Shown one piece after another: positions 36,831 through 47,089 of a stretch of 64,000 nt of DNA. Source of the DNA: Streptomyces capillispiralis (lineage in GTDB: Bacteria > Actinomycetota > Actinomycetes > Streptomycetales > Streptomycetaceae); the NCBI RefSeq assembly GCF_007829875.1, contig NZ_VIWV01000001.1, positions 7,638,001 through 7,702,000 of the forward strand. The letters run 5' to 3'. The notes below the pieces were generated by a model. That model was not told where the DNA came from, ran no database searches, and was given only the letters and a program-made list of their open reading frames with translations. The translations under genes and the position numbers were made by a program. Every line of letters begins with the position of its first letter. The stretch's first letter is position 1.

Positions 36831-38108
36831 TCAGCCGGTCCCGGTCGCGGCGGGCGCCGCGTCGAGGACCTCGCAGTAGGCCGCCTCGGTGGCCGCGGCG
36901 ATCCGCGGCCAGCCGTAGCGGCTGAGCACGCGGCGGCGGCCGGCCGCCCCGCACGCCCGGCGGGCCGCCGGATCGGCGAGCAGTCCGGCCACCGCCCGGG
37001 CCAGCGCCTCCGGGTCGCCCGGCGGCACCAGCCGGCCCGTGCCCGGGTCGGCGACCGTGTCGAGCTGGCCGCCGACCGCGCTGGCCACCACCGGACGGCC
37101 GCAGGCCATGGCCTCCAGCGGGACGATCCCGAAGGGCTCGTAGTCGGCGGGGCACAGCACCACGTCGGCGGAGCGCAGCAGCGCCGGCACCCGGCCGACG
37201 CCCACCCCGCCGGTGAACCGGACCCGGTCGGCGACCCCGGCGTCCCGCGCGACACCGCGCAGCCGACGCACCTCCGGGTCGTCGTCGAGGCGGTCGGCGG
37301 GCGGCCCGCCGACCAGCACCAGCTCGGTGCCGGGCAGCCGGGCCAGCGCGGCCACCGACACCGCGGCGCCCTTGCGCGGCACCAGCCGCCCCAGCTGCAC
37401 CAGCCGGTGCCGGTACGGGCCGCCCGGCGCGACAGGTCCCACCGGCGTGAACCGCTCCGTGTCCACACCGCACGGCACGACACCGATCCGGTACGCCGGC
37501 ACCCCCATCCGGGCCAGCTCTGCGACCTCGTCCCGGCAGGTGGCGATGACACGGTCGCAGCACCGCCCCACCTCGGTCTCGCAGCCGATCCGCTCCGGCG
37601 GACTGGTGTCGGCGAGCCGCTGGTGCCGGCGCTTCACCGTGCCCAGCGCGTGGAAGGTGTGCAGCAGCGGCAGCCCCAGCTCCCGGGCCGCCGACAGCGA
37701 GGCCAGGCCCGACATCCAGTAGTGCGAGTGGACCACGTCCGGGGTGCGCGCCCGCCACGCCCGGGCCAGCCCGCGCCCGAACTCGTCCATGTACGGCAGC
37801 AGCAGGTCCTTCGGTACCGGTTCCGGCGGACCCGCCGGCACGTGGTGCACCTCCACCCCTTCGCGCAGGACCACCCGGTCGGGCAGGTCGGGCGCGTCGC
37901 GGCGGGTGTGCACGGTGACGCGGTGGCCGCGGTCGGCGAGCGCCCCGGCCAGGGCGGCGACGTGGACGTTCTGACCGCCGGCGTCCACCCCGCCGAGTGC
38001 GGCGAGCGGGCTCGCGTGCTCGGAGACCAGCGCGATGTCCAGCACGCCCGGGGCGGCGCCGTCGCCGCCGAGCGGGCCGGCGGGCAGGGGACCGAGGCTC
38101 GGGGTCAT
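36831..38108 (-). CDS. GT4-family glycosyltransferase
   Basis: A 425-aa GT-B retaining glycosyltransferase. The N-terminal domain contains IALVSEHASPLAALGGVDAG and GQNVHVAALAGALADRGHRV, like sucrose-phosphate-synthase and MshA-type GT4 enzymes. The donor domain has GVDTERFTPVGP, LVQLGRLVPRKGAAVSVAAL and the EX7E-type CPADYEPFGIVPLEAMACGR. The ATG at 38108 overlaps the stop of the preceding gene (ATGA). Sugar donor unknown; the operon context suggests a heptose or a related sugar. Confidence 0.9.
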   Translation of the reverse strand: MTPSLGPLPAGPLGGDGAAPGVLDIALVSEHASPLAALGGVDAGGQNVHVAALAGALADRGHRVTVHTRRDAPDLPDRVVLREGVEVHHVPAGPPEPVPKDLLLPYMDEFGRGLARAWRARTPDVVHSHYWMSGLASLSAARELGLPLLHTFHALGTVKRRHQRLADTSPPERIGCETEVGRCCDRVIATCRDEVAELARMGVPAYRIGVVPCGVDTERFTPVGPVAPGGPYRHRLVQLGRLVPRKGAAVSVAALARLPGTELVLVGGPPADRLDDDPEVRRLRGVARDAGVADRVRFTGGVGVGRVPALLRSADVVLCPADYEPFGIVPLEAMACGRPVVASAVGGQLDTVADPGTGRLVPPGDPEALARAVAGLLADPAARRACGAAGRRRVLSRYGWPRIAAATEAAYCEVLDAAPAATGTG

Positions 38109-39070
38109 GAGCACACCTCCGTGATCAGGCGTTCCCAGTCGTCCAGGAACCGTTTGAGCCCGTACCGTTCGAGGGCGGCCTGCCGGGCCCGTGCGCCGTC
38201 CGCGGCGGCCGCCGCGGGATCCGCCCGGTAGCGGCGGGCGGCCCGGGCGAGGACGTCCGGCCGGTTGGACACGGTGCCCGCACCGCCCGGCACCGCCTCC
38301 ACCACCTCCGTGGTCGCCAGGGCCAGCACCGGCATGCCCAGGTGCATCGCCTCCAGCAGGGACAGCCCGAGGGAGGTCCACCGCACCGGGTGCAGGTACA
38401 TCCGCCGGTCGGCCAGGGCGGCGTGCAGCTCGCGCTGCGGCAGGTCGGCCGTGCGGCACCGGTCCGGCGGCAGCCCCAGCCGGGCGGCCAGGCCGTCGGT
38501 GCCCATCCCGAACACGTCCAGCGGCACCGCCCCGGCGAGCGCGGGCAGCAGGTCCGTACCGGTGTACCGGCCGCGCCGCAGCGGCTCGTTGACGACGACG
38601 GCGGCCCGGTCCAGCCGGCCGGTGTACCGGTGGCCCGGGTCGACGATGCCGTGCTCGATCACCTCGGTACGGGTGCCGCCGCAGTCCCAGAACAGCCGGT
38701 TGAAGTGGGTGACGTGCACGATCGTCAGATCGGCGCGGTCGGCGAACGGGTGCCGGGTGTCCGGTACGTCGCCGTCCGGCGCGTTGTGTTCGAGGTACAC
38801 GGCCGGTACGTCCCGGCCGGGGCGACGGCCGCCGAGCCAGCGCTCCGCGAGGGCGGCCTCGTGCGGCCGCTGCAGGACGACCAGGTCGACCGGTGTCCGC
38901 CGCAGCTGCTCCGGCGTCGCCTCGCGCACCGACGCGGGCCAGGAGAAGGTGCGGGCGCGTCCGAGGCCGTCCGGGCCGCGGTCCGGGGTCACGGGGACGA
39001 CGTAGGTGTGCGGGCCCTGGACGAACGCCGTCGTCCAGGAGCCGTGCACGTGCCACAGCAGGATGTTCAT
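38105..39070 (-). CDS. Glycosyltransferase (GT-B, GT4-like)
   Basis: A 321-aa protein beginning MNILLWHVHGSWTTAFVQG. The C-terminal donor domain is recognisable: TDLPQRELHAALADRRMYLH, VRWTSLGLSLLEAMHLGMPV and LATTEVVEAVPGGAGTVSNR (EX7E-like). The acceptor domain is atypical (HVTHFNRLFWDCGGTRTEVI). Similar small GTs occur beside HldE-like genes in Streptomyces polysaccharide-type clusters, from memory. Overlaps both neighbours by 4 bases, so it is translationally coupled. Confidence 0.85.
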   Translation of the reverse strand: MNILLWHVHGSWTTAFVQGPHTYVVPVTPDRGPDGLGRARTFSWPASVREATPEQLRRTPVDLVVLQRPHEAALAERWLGGRRPGRDVPAVYLEHNAPDGDVPDTRHPFADRADLTIVHVTHFNRLFWDCGGTRTEVIEHGIVDPGHRYTGRLDRAAVVVNEPLRRGRYTGTDLLPALAGAVPLDVFGMGTDGLAARLGLPPDRCRTADLPQRELHAALADRRMYLHPVRWTSLGLSLLEAMHLGMPVLALATTEVVEAVPGGAGTVSNRPDVLARAARRYRADPAAAAADGARARQAALERYGLKRFLDDWERLITEVCS

Positions 39071-40149
39071 ACGGCCGCTCCTCGGTCCGTCCGCTTCCCC
39101 TGCCCCCGGCGCCGCCGCTCCGGCGCCGGACCGCCGGAGCGGCGCGCGGAGCGCGGCGGTGCGGCGCGGTGGACGAGCTGCCCGCGCAGCCAGTGCCAGG
39201 CGGCGGCCGGCGGGATGAGCGCGCTGGTCAGGGCCATCGTGACGACCTCGTCCCGGGTGCGCGGACCCGGCAGGATCCGGGCGAGGGCGAACTCCGTGGT
39301 TCCCGCCAGCCAGCCGACGGCACCGGCCGCCGCGACGGCCGGCCGGCCCGACAGCGCGCCGGCCACGGCCGCCAGACCGGCGGCCGTCACCGCGAGGTGC
39401 GCCGGCAGGCGTCCCCGGGGCGCCCCGGCCCGCCGCCACCAGCCGCGTCCGTGCAGCCGGGTCATCAGTACGTCGTCGGCGTTGCCCGCCTGGAGCCGTA
39501 CCGAGACCCAGCGGCCGGCCTGCCGTACCGGGTGGGCGGTGGTGCGGCGGCCCTCGGACAGCGTCCAGCCCGCGTCGAGCACCCGCAGCGCCAGGTCCGC
39601 GTCCTCCCGGAAGGCCCTGCGGAACCGTTCGTCGAAGCCGCCGACGGCCTCCAGGGCCCGGCGGCGGTACGCCATGTCGGCGGTGATCCAGCGGGCGGCG
39701 GCCAGACCGGCGGTGGTGCGCTCCCAGTCGGTGGGCGGGCGGTCGGCGGGCAGGGGCACCTCGATCCGGGCGGTGATCCCGGCGGTGGCGACACCGGCCC
39801 CGGCGAGGTCGAGGGCGAGGTCGTCGGCCCAGGTGGGGCCCGGGACCACGTCGTCGTCGAGGAAGACGATCCACGGCACGTCCCCGGCGGCCCGCCACCC
39901 GGCGTTGCGCGCGGCGGCCGGTCCCCGCGCGCCGCCCGGTACGACGAGGGTGCGCGTGCGCAGGGACGGCGGGACGGCGGCGGTCAGCGGCGCCCCGGCG
40001 GGGTCCGGGCGGTCGTCGACCACCACGACCCTCGCCGGGCCGGGCCCGTCCGCCTCGGCCAGCGCCCGCAGGCACACGCCCAGAGTGGGCCGGCCGAGCG
40101 TCGGCACCACCACCGCGTACTCCCCGCCCGGGGCGGCGGGCCCGGTCAC
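39067..40149 (-). CDS. GT2-family glycosyltransferase with C-terminal membrane segments
   Basis: A 360-aa inverting GT-A enzyme. GEYAVVVPTLGRPTLGVCLR opens the nucleotide-binding fold; IVFLDDDVVPGPTWADDLAL carries the DxD; RRALEAVGGFDERFRRAFRE and DADLALRVLDAGW carry the ED catalytic region. After residue 245 several hydrophobic segments (LAVTAAGLAAVAGALSG, AVAAAGAVGWLAGTTEFALA) suggest membrane anchoring, then a basic tail. GTG 40149 overlaps the carbamoyltransferase stop. Confidence 0.88.
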   Translation of the reverse strand: MTGPAAPGGEYAVVVPTLGRPTLGVCLRALAEADGPGPARVVVVDDRPDPAGAPLTAAVPPSLRTRTLVVPGGARGPAAARNAGWRAAGDVPWIVFLDDDVVPGPTWADDLALDLAGAGVATAGITARIEVPLPADRPPTDWERTTAGLAAARWITADMAYRRRALEAVGGFDERFRRAFREDADLALRVLDAGWTLSEGRRTTAHPVRQAGRWVSVRLQAGNADDVLMTRLHGRGWWRRAGAPRGRLPAHLAVTAAGLAAVAGALSGRPAVAAAGAVGWLAGTTEFALARILPGPRTRDEVVTMALTSALIPPAAAWHWLRGQLVHRAAPPRSARRSGGPAPERRRRGQGKRTDRGAAV

Positions 40150-41813
40150 CGCAGGTCCTCGCCGTCGGCGTCGGAGCGCAAGAGCCCGCCGCGCCGGATC
40201 GCGTACGGGCCGATGGCCAGCAGGTCGACGGGGGACGAGCCGAAGCACTCCAGGGCGTCGCGCGGGTCGTCCACCATGGGCCGGCCCGCCGTGTTGAGGC
40301 TGGTGTTGACGACGACGGGCAGCCCGGTCAGCCGTTCGAACTCGCTGAGCATCCGCGCCACCAGGGGCTCGCGCGCCGGGTCGACCGTCTGGATGCGGGC
40401 GGTGCCGTCGACGTGCACCACGGCCGGGATCCGCTCCCGCCAGGCCGGGGCTACGTCGTGCACGAACAGCATGTACGGGCTGGGCAGCGGCCCGTCGAAG
40501 ATCTCGGCGGCCCGGCCGGCGAGCACCATCGGCGCGACCGGCCGGAACTGCTCGCGGCCCTTGACGTCGTTGAGCCGCTCCAGATTGCCCGCGTGCCCGG
40601 GATGGGCCAGCAGCGAGCGGTGGCCGAGCGCCCGGGGACCGTACTCGCTGCGCCCCTGGAACCAGGCGACGATGCCGTTGTCTGCCAGGGCCCCGGCCAC
40701 GGTGGCGGCGATGTCCGCCGGCCGTTCGAAGGGGACGGCGGCGGTCTTCAGCCACGCGCCCAGTTCCGCGTCGGACCAGTCCCGGCCGAGGTCGGCGCCG
40801 GTCATCGGCTCCGGTGCGTCGCCGGCGCCGGCGGACAGCAGCAGCGCGCCGCCCAGCGCGGTGCCCGCGTCACCGGCGGCCGGCTGCACCCACACCCGGG
40901 AGAACGGGCCCTCGCGGGCGATGCGGGAGTTGGCGACGCAGTTCAGGGCGACGCCCCCGGCGAGGGTGAGCACCCGGTCGTGGGTGCGGCCGTGCAGCCA
41001 GCGCACCAGGTCCAGTAGCGTCTCCTCCAGCACGGCCTGGGCGGCGGCGGCGACATCGGCGTGGTCCTGGGTCCACGGTTCGTCCGGTCCGCGCGGTGGG
41101 CACAGCTCCTGCCAGGGCACCCCGGTGGCGTGGAAGCCGCCGTCGCCCGTCGGGTACACGTACCGGCGCAGTTCGGGCAGCATCCGCGGGGTGCCGTGGG
41201 AGGCGAGGGCCATCACCTTGAACTCGTCGGAGGAGCGCAGGAAGCCGAGGTGCTCGGTGAGTTCCTCGTAGACCAGGCCGAGCGAGTGCGGGAGGTCCTG
41301 CGCGTACAGGGGTTCGAGCCGGTCGCGGACGCGGCGGGCGGCGAGGTGGGAGGCCCGCTCGCCCCGGCCGTCCAGCACGAGGACGGAGGAGTCGCCGGCG
41401 TCCGGTGCGGCGAAGGCACCGGAGGCGGCGTGCGCCATGTGGTGCGGTACGAAGCGGACGACGGCGGGGTCGAGACCGGGCAGCGCGGTGCGCAGGAAGC
41501 CGGGCGCCTCGCGCGCGTAGGTGAGCCGCAGGTGGTCCCAGGGGTCGTCCAGGCCCATCGCGTCGGCGGGGAGGGCGAGCGCCGGGTCGAAGGAGTAGGC
41601 GACCGCGTCGAGGTCCTGGGGACGCAGCCCGGCCCGCTTCAGACACCAGGCGGCGGCCCGCTCGGGCAGTTCCCAGGCGGAGAACGGCAGTGGCCGCTTT
41701 CCGTGCTTGCGCCGGGAGAAGCGTTCCTCCTCGGCGGCGGCGACGGTCCGCCCGTCGATCACCAGGGCGGCGGCGGGGTCGTGGAAGAGGGCGTTGATAC
41801 CGAGGATGCGCAT
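40146..41813 (-). CDS. NodU/CmcH-family carbamoyltransferase
   Basis: Transfers a carbamoyl group from carbamoyl phosphate, via carbamoyl-AMP, to a hydroxyl of a sugar or antibiotic. The 555-aa protein has the N-terminal HSP70-actin-like domain (ILGINALFHDPAAALVIDG; FVPHHMAHAASGAFAAPDAG with metal-ligand His pair; DSSVLVLDGRGERASH) and the YrdC-like C-terminal domain (WFQGRSEYGPRALGHRSLLA; QFRPVAPMVLAG; VVVNTSLNTAGRPMVDDPRD). Within a sugar operon it probably decorates the glycan or a nucleotide-sugar-derived product. The ATG at 41813 is 75 bases after the epimerase stop. Confidence 0.93.
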   Translation of the reverse strand: MRILGINALFHDPAAALVIDGRTVAAAEEERFSRRKHGKRPLPFSAWELPERAAAWCLKRAGLRPQDLDAVAYSFDPALALPADAMGLDDPWDHLRLTYAREAPGFLRTALPGLDPAVVRFVPHHMAHAASGAFAAPDAGDSSVLVLDGRGERASHLAARRVRDRLEPLYAQDLPHSLGLVYEELTEHLGFLRSSDEFKVMALASHGTPRMLPELRRYVYPTGDGGFHATGVPWQELCPPRGPDEPWTQDHADVAAAAQAVLEETLLDLVRWLHGRTHDRVLTLAGGVALNCVANSRIAREGPFSRVWVQPAAGDAGTALGGALLLSAGAGDAPEPMTGADLGRDWSDAELGAWLKTAAVPFERPADIAATVAGALADNGIVAWFQGRSEYGPRALGHRSLLAHPGHAGNLERLNDVKGREQFRPVAPMVLAGRAAEIFDGPLPSPYMLFVHDVAPAWRERIPAVVHVDGTARIQTVDPAREPLVARMLSEFERLTGLPVVVNTSLNTAGRPMVDDPRDALECFGSSPVDLLAIGPYAIRRGGLLRSDADGEDLR

Positions 41814-41888
41814 GGGCGGACGGGCCTTTCGCGGATCGGGGCGGCCGGCGGGGCCGCGGTGTCCTGGGCCGGAGGGGGAGGGCCGCGC

Positions 41889-42851
<963 letters not shown>

Positions 42852-43093
42852 GTCGCTCAGCCCTCCGTCGGAGGTGTCGGTAGGCGGGTCGGCACCCGGT
42901 CCTCGGCGCCGGGCCGAGGCCGTCGACCCCTCGATCAGCCTGGGCCGCGTCGGCGTACGGGGCACGGTCGCCTACTGCAAACCGGTGAATGACGGAGTGT
43001 GACATCGGTGCCGTGCACGCCGTTCGCGCAGGTCACAGGCGTGAGCGGACGGCACCTCGGCGCCGCGCGGGAACCACCGCGGGAGCCGGGCGG

Positions 43094-43600
43094 TCAGGGG
43101 ACGAGCGTGGAGTCCGGGTCCAGGCGGGCGCGGAGGGCCGCGTGGTGGAGGGCGGCCACGGGGGCGAGGAGGTCGGGGTGGCGCAGCAGGGCCCCGGCGT
43201 GCCGGTCGAAGGGGCCGGGGGAGAGGAGGCGGCGGAACTCGGCGGGCGCGTGCCCGGTGAGCGCGGTCACCGCGGCGGACGCCAGCGCGGGATCGGTGAG
43301 CAGACAGGCGGCCCAGCTGGCCACGACCTCGTCGACCCAGGTGCGCCAGGGCTGCGCCTCGGCGTCCTCACCCGCGTCGGCGCCGGTGACCCAGTCCAGC
43401 CGCGCCGAACCGCCCGGGCCCGCGAGCCCCACCAGCGCGGCGTCCATCGCCGTCGGATACCGCAGCCGGGCCGCGGCCGTCACCGCCTGCCGCGCCTGCG
43501 CCTCGCACAGGGCCGCGGCCAGCGCCCCGCCGGGCGCGGGGAAGGACCGGGTCAGCCACTGCGCGGTCGCCGTGATGACCGGGGAGAGATCTGCTTGCAC
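43094..43600 (-). CDS. Protein of unknown function, Ala-rich and helical
   Basis: A 168-aa protein starting at GTG 43600 (VQADLSPVITATAQWLTRSF). It is rich in Ala and predicted helices (ALCEAQARQAVTAAARLRYP; TDPALASAAVTALTGHAPAE) with no signal peptide or recognised domain. Start uncertain; an in-frame ATG at 43693 exists but its segment looks non-coding, and no strong RBS marks either. Codon use is consistent with a real gene. It lies immediately before the broken P450 gene in the opposite direction. Confidence 0.5.
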   Translation of the reverse strand: MQADLSPVITATAQWLTRSFPAPGGALAAALCEAQARQAVTAAARLRYPTAMDAALVGLAGPGGSARLDWVTGADAGEDAEAQPWRTWVDEVVASWAACLLTDPALASAAVTALTGHAPAEFRRLLSPGPFDRHAGALLRHPDLLAPVAALHHAALRARLDPDSTLVP

Positions 43601-43773
43601 TGCGGGCCGTCCGAGCCGAGGGGGTGAGGGGACCGCACGGAACGGTAGTCCCCCGCGCGCCCGTCCCGGCGTGATCCGAACCTCCTTCGGCACGTGGTCT
43701 CGGACACACCCGGACGGGTACGGCGTCCGCTGCCCGGCGTGTCCCCGGGGGACCTCGGGGGCACCCGGCGGCC

Positions 43774-43926
43774 ATGGACGTACTCAGCCGCCCCCTGATC
43801 GACCGCACCCTGCCGCTGCTGGCCGAGGGCTACGCCTGGCTGCCCAACCGGATGCGCGACCCGCCCGGGCCCGTGGTCCGCACCCGGATCCTCGGCCGCC
43901 CCGCGCTCGCCCTGGGGCCCCGCCGC
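43774..43926 (+). pseudogene. N-terminal remnant of a CYP152-like cytochrome P450
   Basis: The first 50 or so codons read MDVLSRPLIDRTLPLLAEGY, AWLPNRMRDPPGPVVRTRIL and GRPALALG, clearly matching the N-terminus of P450-BSbeta-type fatty-acid peroxygenases (there: DNSLTLLKEGYLFIKNR and FQARLLGKN). Homology stops at about 43926; the frame continues to 44091 with unrelated sequence and no P450 features. The rest of such a gene, also on the plus strand, reappears in damaged form at 55701-56191. The two pieces may have been one gene interrupted by the segment between them. Confidence 0.8.
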
Positions 43927-44044
43927 TCAATCCCCCACGCACACCCGCCTGTTGTCGAGCAACCGGCCGCCACAGCGCTCGACCGGCGGGCGAACGCGTG
44001 CCGATGGGTGCTGAACCCGTGCTGCCCGGGCATGGGCCGAGGCG

Positions 44045-44308
44045 TCACCCATGTCGTCGTGCGTGCCGGTTCGACCGTCGTCGCACGGTGAAGACGCAGG
44101 CGAGGATGCCGAGGGCCCAGGCGATCAGGAGGGCACCCCACAGCGGCATGGTCACCATGGGAATGAGAAGGCGGATCTCGACACTCGAACGATTCTCGAA
44201 GATGAAGATCAGAGCGACCGCGGTAATCAGGACGAAGGGTATGAGGCGGCGCACGGCGGGGTGGGAAAGGAACGACCTGTGCGCCTTGTCTGTGCTTGCC
44301 TGGGTCAT
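44045..44308 (-). CDS. Small LapA-like two-helix membrane protein
   Basis: An 87-aa inner-membrane protein with two hydrophobic segments (LIPFVLITAVALIFIFENR; MPLWGALLIAWALGILACVF) separated by SSVEIRLLIPMVTM and ending in a basic tail RRRSNRHARRHG. The layout and the ENRSSVEI strand motif resemble LapA/DUF1049-type proteins. The ATG at 44308 is chosen because GGAGAG lies 9 bases upstream; upstream in-frame ATGs would add 5-12 residues. Role unknown, possibly envelope maintenance. Confidence 0.75.
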   Translation of the reverse strand: MTQASTDKAHRSFLSHPAVRRLIPFVLITAVALIFIFENRSSVEIRLLIPMVTMPLWGALLIAWALGILACVFTVRRRSNRHARRHG

Positions 44309-44425
44309 GAGGTGTCTCTCCATTTCATCGCCCCCCACGTCCAACGTCCCCTCGGGGTACGGTTCGCGCCGCTGAGGGGGCCGAACCCGCCGGGCGGCGC
44401 ATACGTCCCGCTGCTCTCGCCGCCC

Positions 44426-45799
44426 CTACCCGGGGGCCCGTTCCTCCTGACGGGGCAGCGCCCGGCCCAGCGCCAGCCGGGCCACGCGCGGCCAGTCGGC
44501 CGCCGGCCCCCGAGCCCTCGATCTCCCGGGCCGGTGGTGTGGCACGCGGACCCGCAGGGCTCCGGGTGCGCTGCGGCACACCACGGGACAGGGCAGCTCG
44601 ACGTACTCCCCGTCGATGCCGACCGGCGTGGTGGCGGTGCCGGTCTCGACGACGACCTCGTCGGCGGTGAGCCGGACGAGGCCGCCGGAGTGCGGTCGGC
44701 TCGCCAGCCGCGCCGCCTCCGCGGTGCTGCCGACCCGGACGCCCGCCACCCCCAGGAGTCCCCTGTCCAGCCGCTCCCTGCGTCCCGGGCGCGACACGTC
44801 AACGGCGCGTCCGTAGGGGTTGTTGCTGACGAGCAGTGCCCGGATACCGGCGAGGCGCTGTCCGTCGGCCGTCATGCGCAAGGCGGGTGCGTCGTCGCCG
44901 GTGAGCAGTCCGGGGAGGGTTTTCCAGGCCGTACGGGTTTTCGCGTCCCGGTAGGCGGGCTGATGGACGACGGACGCGTACGTGCCGAACGAGGCGTTGT
45001 TGACGAAGACGCGGTCCGCGGCATACCCCAGGTCGACGCGGAACTCCCTCCCTCCGGTCAGGGCTTCCAACGCCGCCACCGGATCGTCGCGGTCGAGGCC
45101 GAGGTCGAGGGCGAAGTGGTTGCGGGTGCCGGCCGGGATCACCGCGAACGGCACGTCGTGGTGGGCGGCGACGTCGGCGACCAGGGCCTGGGTGCCGTCG
45201 CCGCCCGCCACCCCCAGCAGGTCCGCTCCGTCGGCAACGGCCTGGCGGGCCAGCGCGGTGACGTCCTGGCCGGGACCGAGCACGTGCACACGGCAGCCCG
45301 CGGCCCGTGCCCTGTCCACCAGGCGGAACCGGTCCACCTTGCCGCCACCGGACCGGCGGTTCATGAGCACCCAGGGGTGGTGGGGCGCTGCGGCGGCCTC
45401 TTCCGAGGTGGTGGGAGCGGGGGCCAACGCCCAGCGTGCGGCGACGACGGCCAGTACCAGGAGGCCGAACGACAGCAGGGCGGGACCCAGCAGCTCGGTC
45501 GCGGCGTAGAGCGCGAGGACGGTGACCGGCGCGGCCACGGAAAGAGCTGTTCCGACGATGCGGGCGACACCGGTGTGTGCCAGTGCCCACCACACGCCGA
45601 CGGCGGTGAGCGCGAGTCCCGCGACGCCGACCAGGACCCACAGCACGCTGCGCAGACCGGCTGCGGCGAGTGGCGTCAGCACGCCGCCCAGCAGGAGCAC
45701 CATGGCGACGCGGGCGTACGCGGCACCGTGGCCGCCCCGCCCGCCCGCCGCTCGCGGTGCGCTCGGCTCGTCGCCTCGTGATCCCACCCGTCGGCCCAT
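44426..45799 (-). CDS. Diacylglycerol kinase-family protein with N-terminal membrane domain
   Basis: A 457-aa protein. Residues 25-130 contain four hydrophobic segments (VAMVLLLGGVLTPLAAAGL; LWVLVGVAGLALTAVGVWW; and two more). The rest is a DAGK_cat/YegS-like lipid kinase: WVLMNRRSGGGKVDRFRLVD, VAGGDGTQALVADVAAHHDV (GGDGT near residue 200), FAVIPAGTRNHFALDLGLDR and GYAADRVFVNNASFGTYASV. It probably phosphorylates a lipid or lipid-like diol at the membrane. The ATG at 45799 lies 17 bases downstream of the next gene's stop, suggesting an operon with the two small membrane proteins upstream. Confidence 0.88.
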   Translation of the reverse strand: MGRRVGSRGDEPSAPRAAGGRGGHGAAYARVAMVLLLGGVLTPLAAAGLRSVLWVLVGVAGLALTAVGVWWALAHTGVARIVGTALSVAAPVTVLALYAATELLGPALLSFGLLVLAVVAARWALAPAPTTSEEAAAAPHHPWVLMNRRSGGGKVDRFRLVDRARAAGCRVHVLGPGQDVTALARQAVADGADLLGVAGGDGTQALVADVAAHHDVPFAVIPAGTRNHFALDLGLDRDDPVAALEALTGGREFRVDLGYAADRVFVNNASFGTYASVVHQPAYRDAKTRTAWKTLPGLLTGDDAPALRMTADGQRLAGIRALLVSNNPYGRAVDVSRPGRRERLDRGLLGVAGVRVGSTAEAARLASRPHSGGLVRLTADEVVVETGTATTPVGIDGEYVELPCPVVCRSAPGALRVRVPHHRPGRSRARGPAADWPRVARLALGRALPRQEERAPG

Positions 45800-45815
45800 C
45801 GTCTCTGCCTCGCCC

Positions 45816-46262
45816 CTACCGCGACTGGCGTTCCCCCGACAGGTCGTACAGGTCGCCGTCGCGCTGCACCACGCACAGGGCCCAGATGATGAAGCCCGAA
45901 ATGGTGATCATGACGACGGACCACACCGGGTAGTACGGCAGGGAGAGGAAGTTGGCGATGATCACCAGACCGGCGATGGCGACCCCGGTGACACGCGCCC
46001 ATACCGCGGTCTTGAGCAGCCCGGCGCTGACGGCCATGGCGAGTGCGCCCAGAACGAGGTGGATCCAGCCCCAGCTGGTGAGGTCGAACTCGAAGACGTA
46101 GCTGGGCGTGGTGACGAAGACGTCGTCCTCGGCGATGGCCATGATGCCCCGGAAGAGGGTGAGCAGACCGGCGAGGAAGAGCATCACCGCCGCGAAGGCG
46201 GTCAGACCGGTCGCCCATTCCTGCCTCGCGGTGGGTACCGGGCGGGTGTGTGTCGCGGTCAT
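45816..46262 (-). CDS. DUF7144-type four-helix membrane protein
   Basis: A 148-aa integral membrane protein: GLTAFAAVMLFLAGLLTLFR, WGWIHLVLGALAMAVSAGLL, VTGVAIAGLVIIANFLSLPY and VVMITISGFIIWALCV. The pattern FRGIMAI..D.VFV and SWGWIHLVLG is that of the actinobacterial family I believe is named DUF7144; function unknown. The ATG at 46262 follows GAGGTCCGAG; an ATG 4 codons upstream is also possible. It lies 31 bases downstream of the SHOCT gene and is probably in the same transcript. Confidence 0.8.
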   Translation of the reverse strand: MTATHTRPVPTARQEWATGLTAFAAVMLFLAGLLTLFRGIMAIAEDDVFVTTPSYVFEFDLTSWGWIHLVLGALAMAVSAGLLKTAVWARVTGVAIAGLVIIANFLSLPYYPVWSVVMITISGFIIWALCVVQRDGDLYDLSGERQSR

Positions 46263-46293
46263 CTCGGACCTCATTTCGTGGGATGCGGGTGTT

Positions 46294-46758
46294 TCAGCGA
46301 GCGGAGACGCCGGTGCCTGCGGTGTCCGCGCGTCCTGCGGGGCCGTGACCGGACAGGACCAGGTCCTTGGCCCTGCGGAACTCCTCGTCCGTGATGGCAC
46401 CCCGGTCCCGGATCTCGGAGAGCCGGGCCAGCTCGTCGACGCTGCTGGACCCGCCGGCCGCGGCTTTCCTGATGTAGGCGTTGAACTCCTCCTGCTGCGC
46501 ACGGGCCTGGGCCCGCTCCCGGTGCCCCATGTTCCTGCCGCGGGCGATCACGTAGACGAACACGCCGAGGAAGGGCAGGAGGACGCAGAACACCAGCCAG
46601 CCGGCCTTCGCCCAGCCGCTCAGTCCGTCGTCCCGGAAGATGTCGGTGACGATGCGGAAGAGCAGGACGATCCACATGATCCACAAGAAGATCATCAACA
46701 TGGTCCAGAAGGCGCCCAGCAGCGGATAGTCGTACGCCAGGTAGGTCCGTGCGCTCAT
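46294..46758 (-). CDS. PLDc_N-like membrane protein with SHOCT domain
   Basis: A 154-aa protein with two membrane helices (WTMLMIFLWIMWIVLLFRIV; AGWLVFCVLLPFLGVFVYVI) resembling the phospholipase D N-terminal module, then a linker and a C-terminal SHOCT motif (SVDELARLSEIRDRGAITDE, EFRRAKDLVL). SHOCT domains often mediate oligomerisation. GGGACGGAGGAC precedes the ATG at 46758. Common in actinobacterial stress regions; precise role unknown. Confidence 0.88.
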   Translation of the reverse strand: MSARTYLAYDYPLLGAFWTMLMIFLWIMWIVLLFRIVTDIFRDDGLSGWAKAGWLVFCVLLPFLGVFVYVIARGRNMGHRERAQARAQQEEFNAYIRKAAAGGSSSVDELARLSEIRDRGAITDEEFRRAKDLVLSGHGPAGRADTAGTGVSAR

Positions 46759-47089
46759 GTCCGTCCTCCGTCCCGGGCGTGCCCGGCCGTCGTCGCGTAC
46801 TGACCTCAGGGTGGTCACGGGGCTCACCGTCCGGCATCACCCGGCACGGGTGAGTGTGGCGCCGCGGCCGGTCGGCGGTCAGGCCGTGGCGGCGGACGTG
46901 CCTGCTTCCGGGGGCGTGCCCCGCGCACCGTGGACCGCCGGCCCAGGGCGACCACCACCTCGGGCGGCCCGAGTGGGTACCGAGGGCCGGGGTCACCCGT
47001 CAGGGGTGATCCCGGCCTTCCGGCGGGGCAGTGAGGTGGGATCCGGGAACACTCGCCCACCGGGCCCGGATGAGACGAAGAGACGTGAG
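46759..47089. other. 331-bp divergent intergenic region
   Basis: Separates the minus-strand SHOCT gene from the plus-strand potassium channel. No gene seen. A GGGTAC box at 46975-46980 lacks an acceptable -35 at the right distance, so it is not called a promoter. GAGACGTGAG precedes the channel ATG as a weak RBS. Confidence 0.4.

Noticed and set aside
43774..44091. A 105-codon frame as a complete gene
   Set aside because: Only the first 50 or so codons resemble anything (P450 N-terminus); the rest has no homology-like features, so it is treated as a remnant.
46975..46980. GGGTAC as a sigma-B-type -10 for the potassium channel gene
   Set aside because: No GNNT element 14-16 bases upstream.
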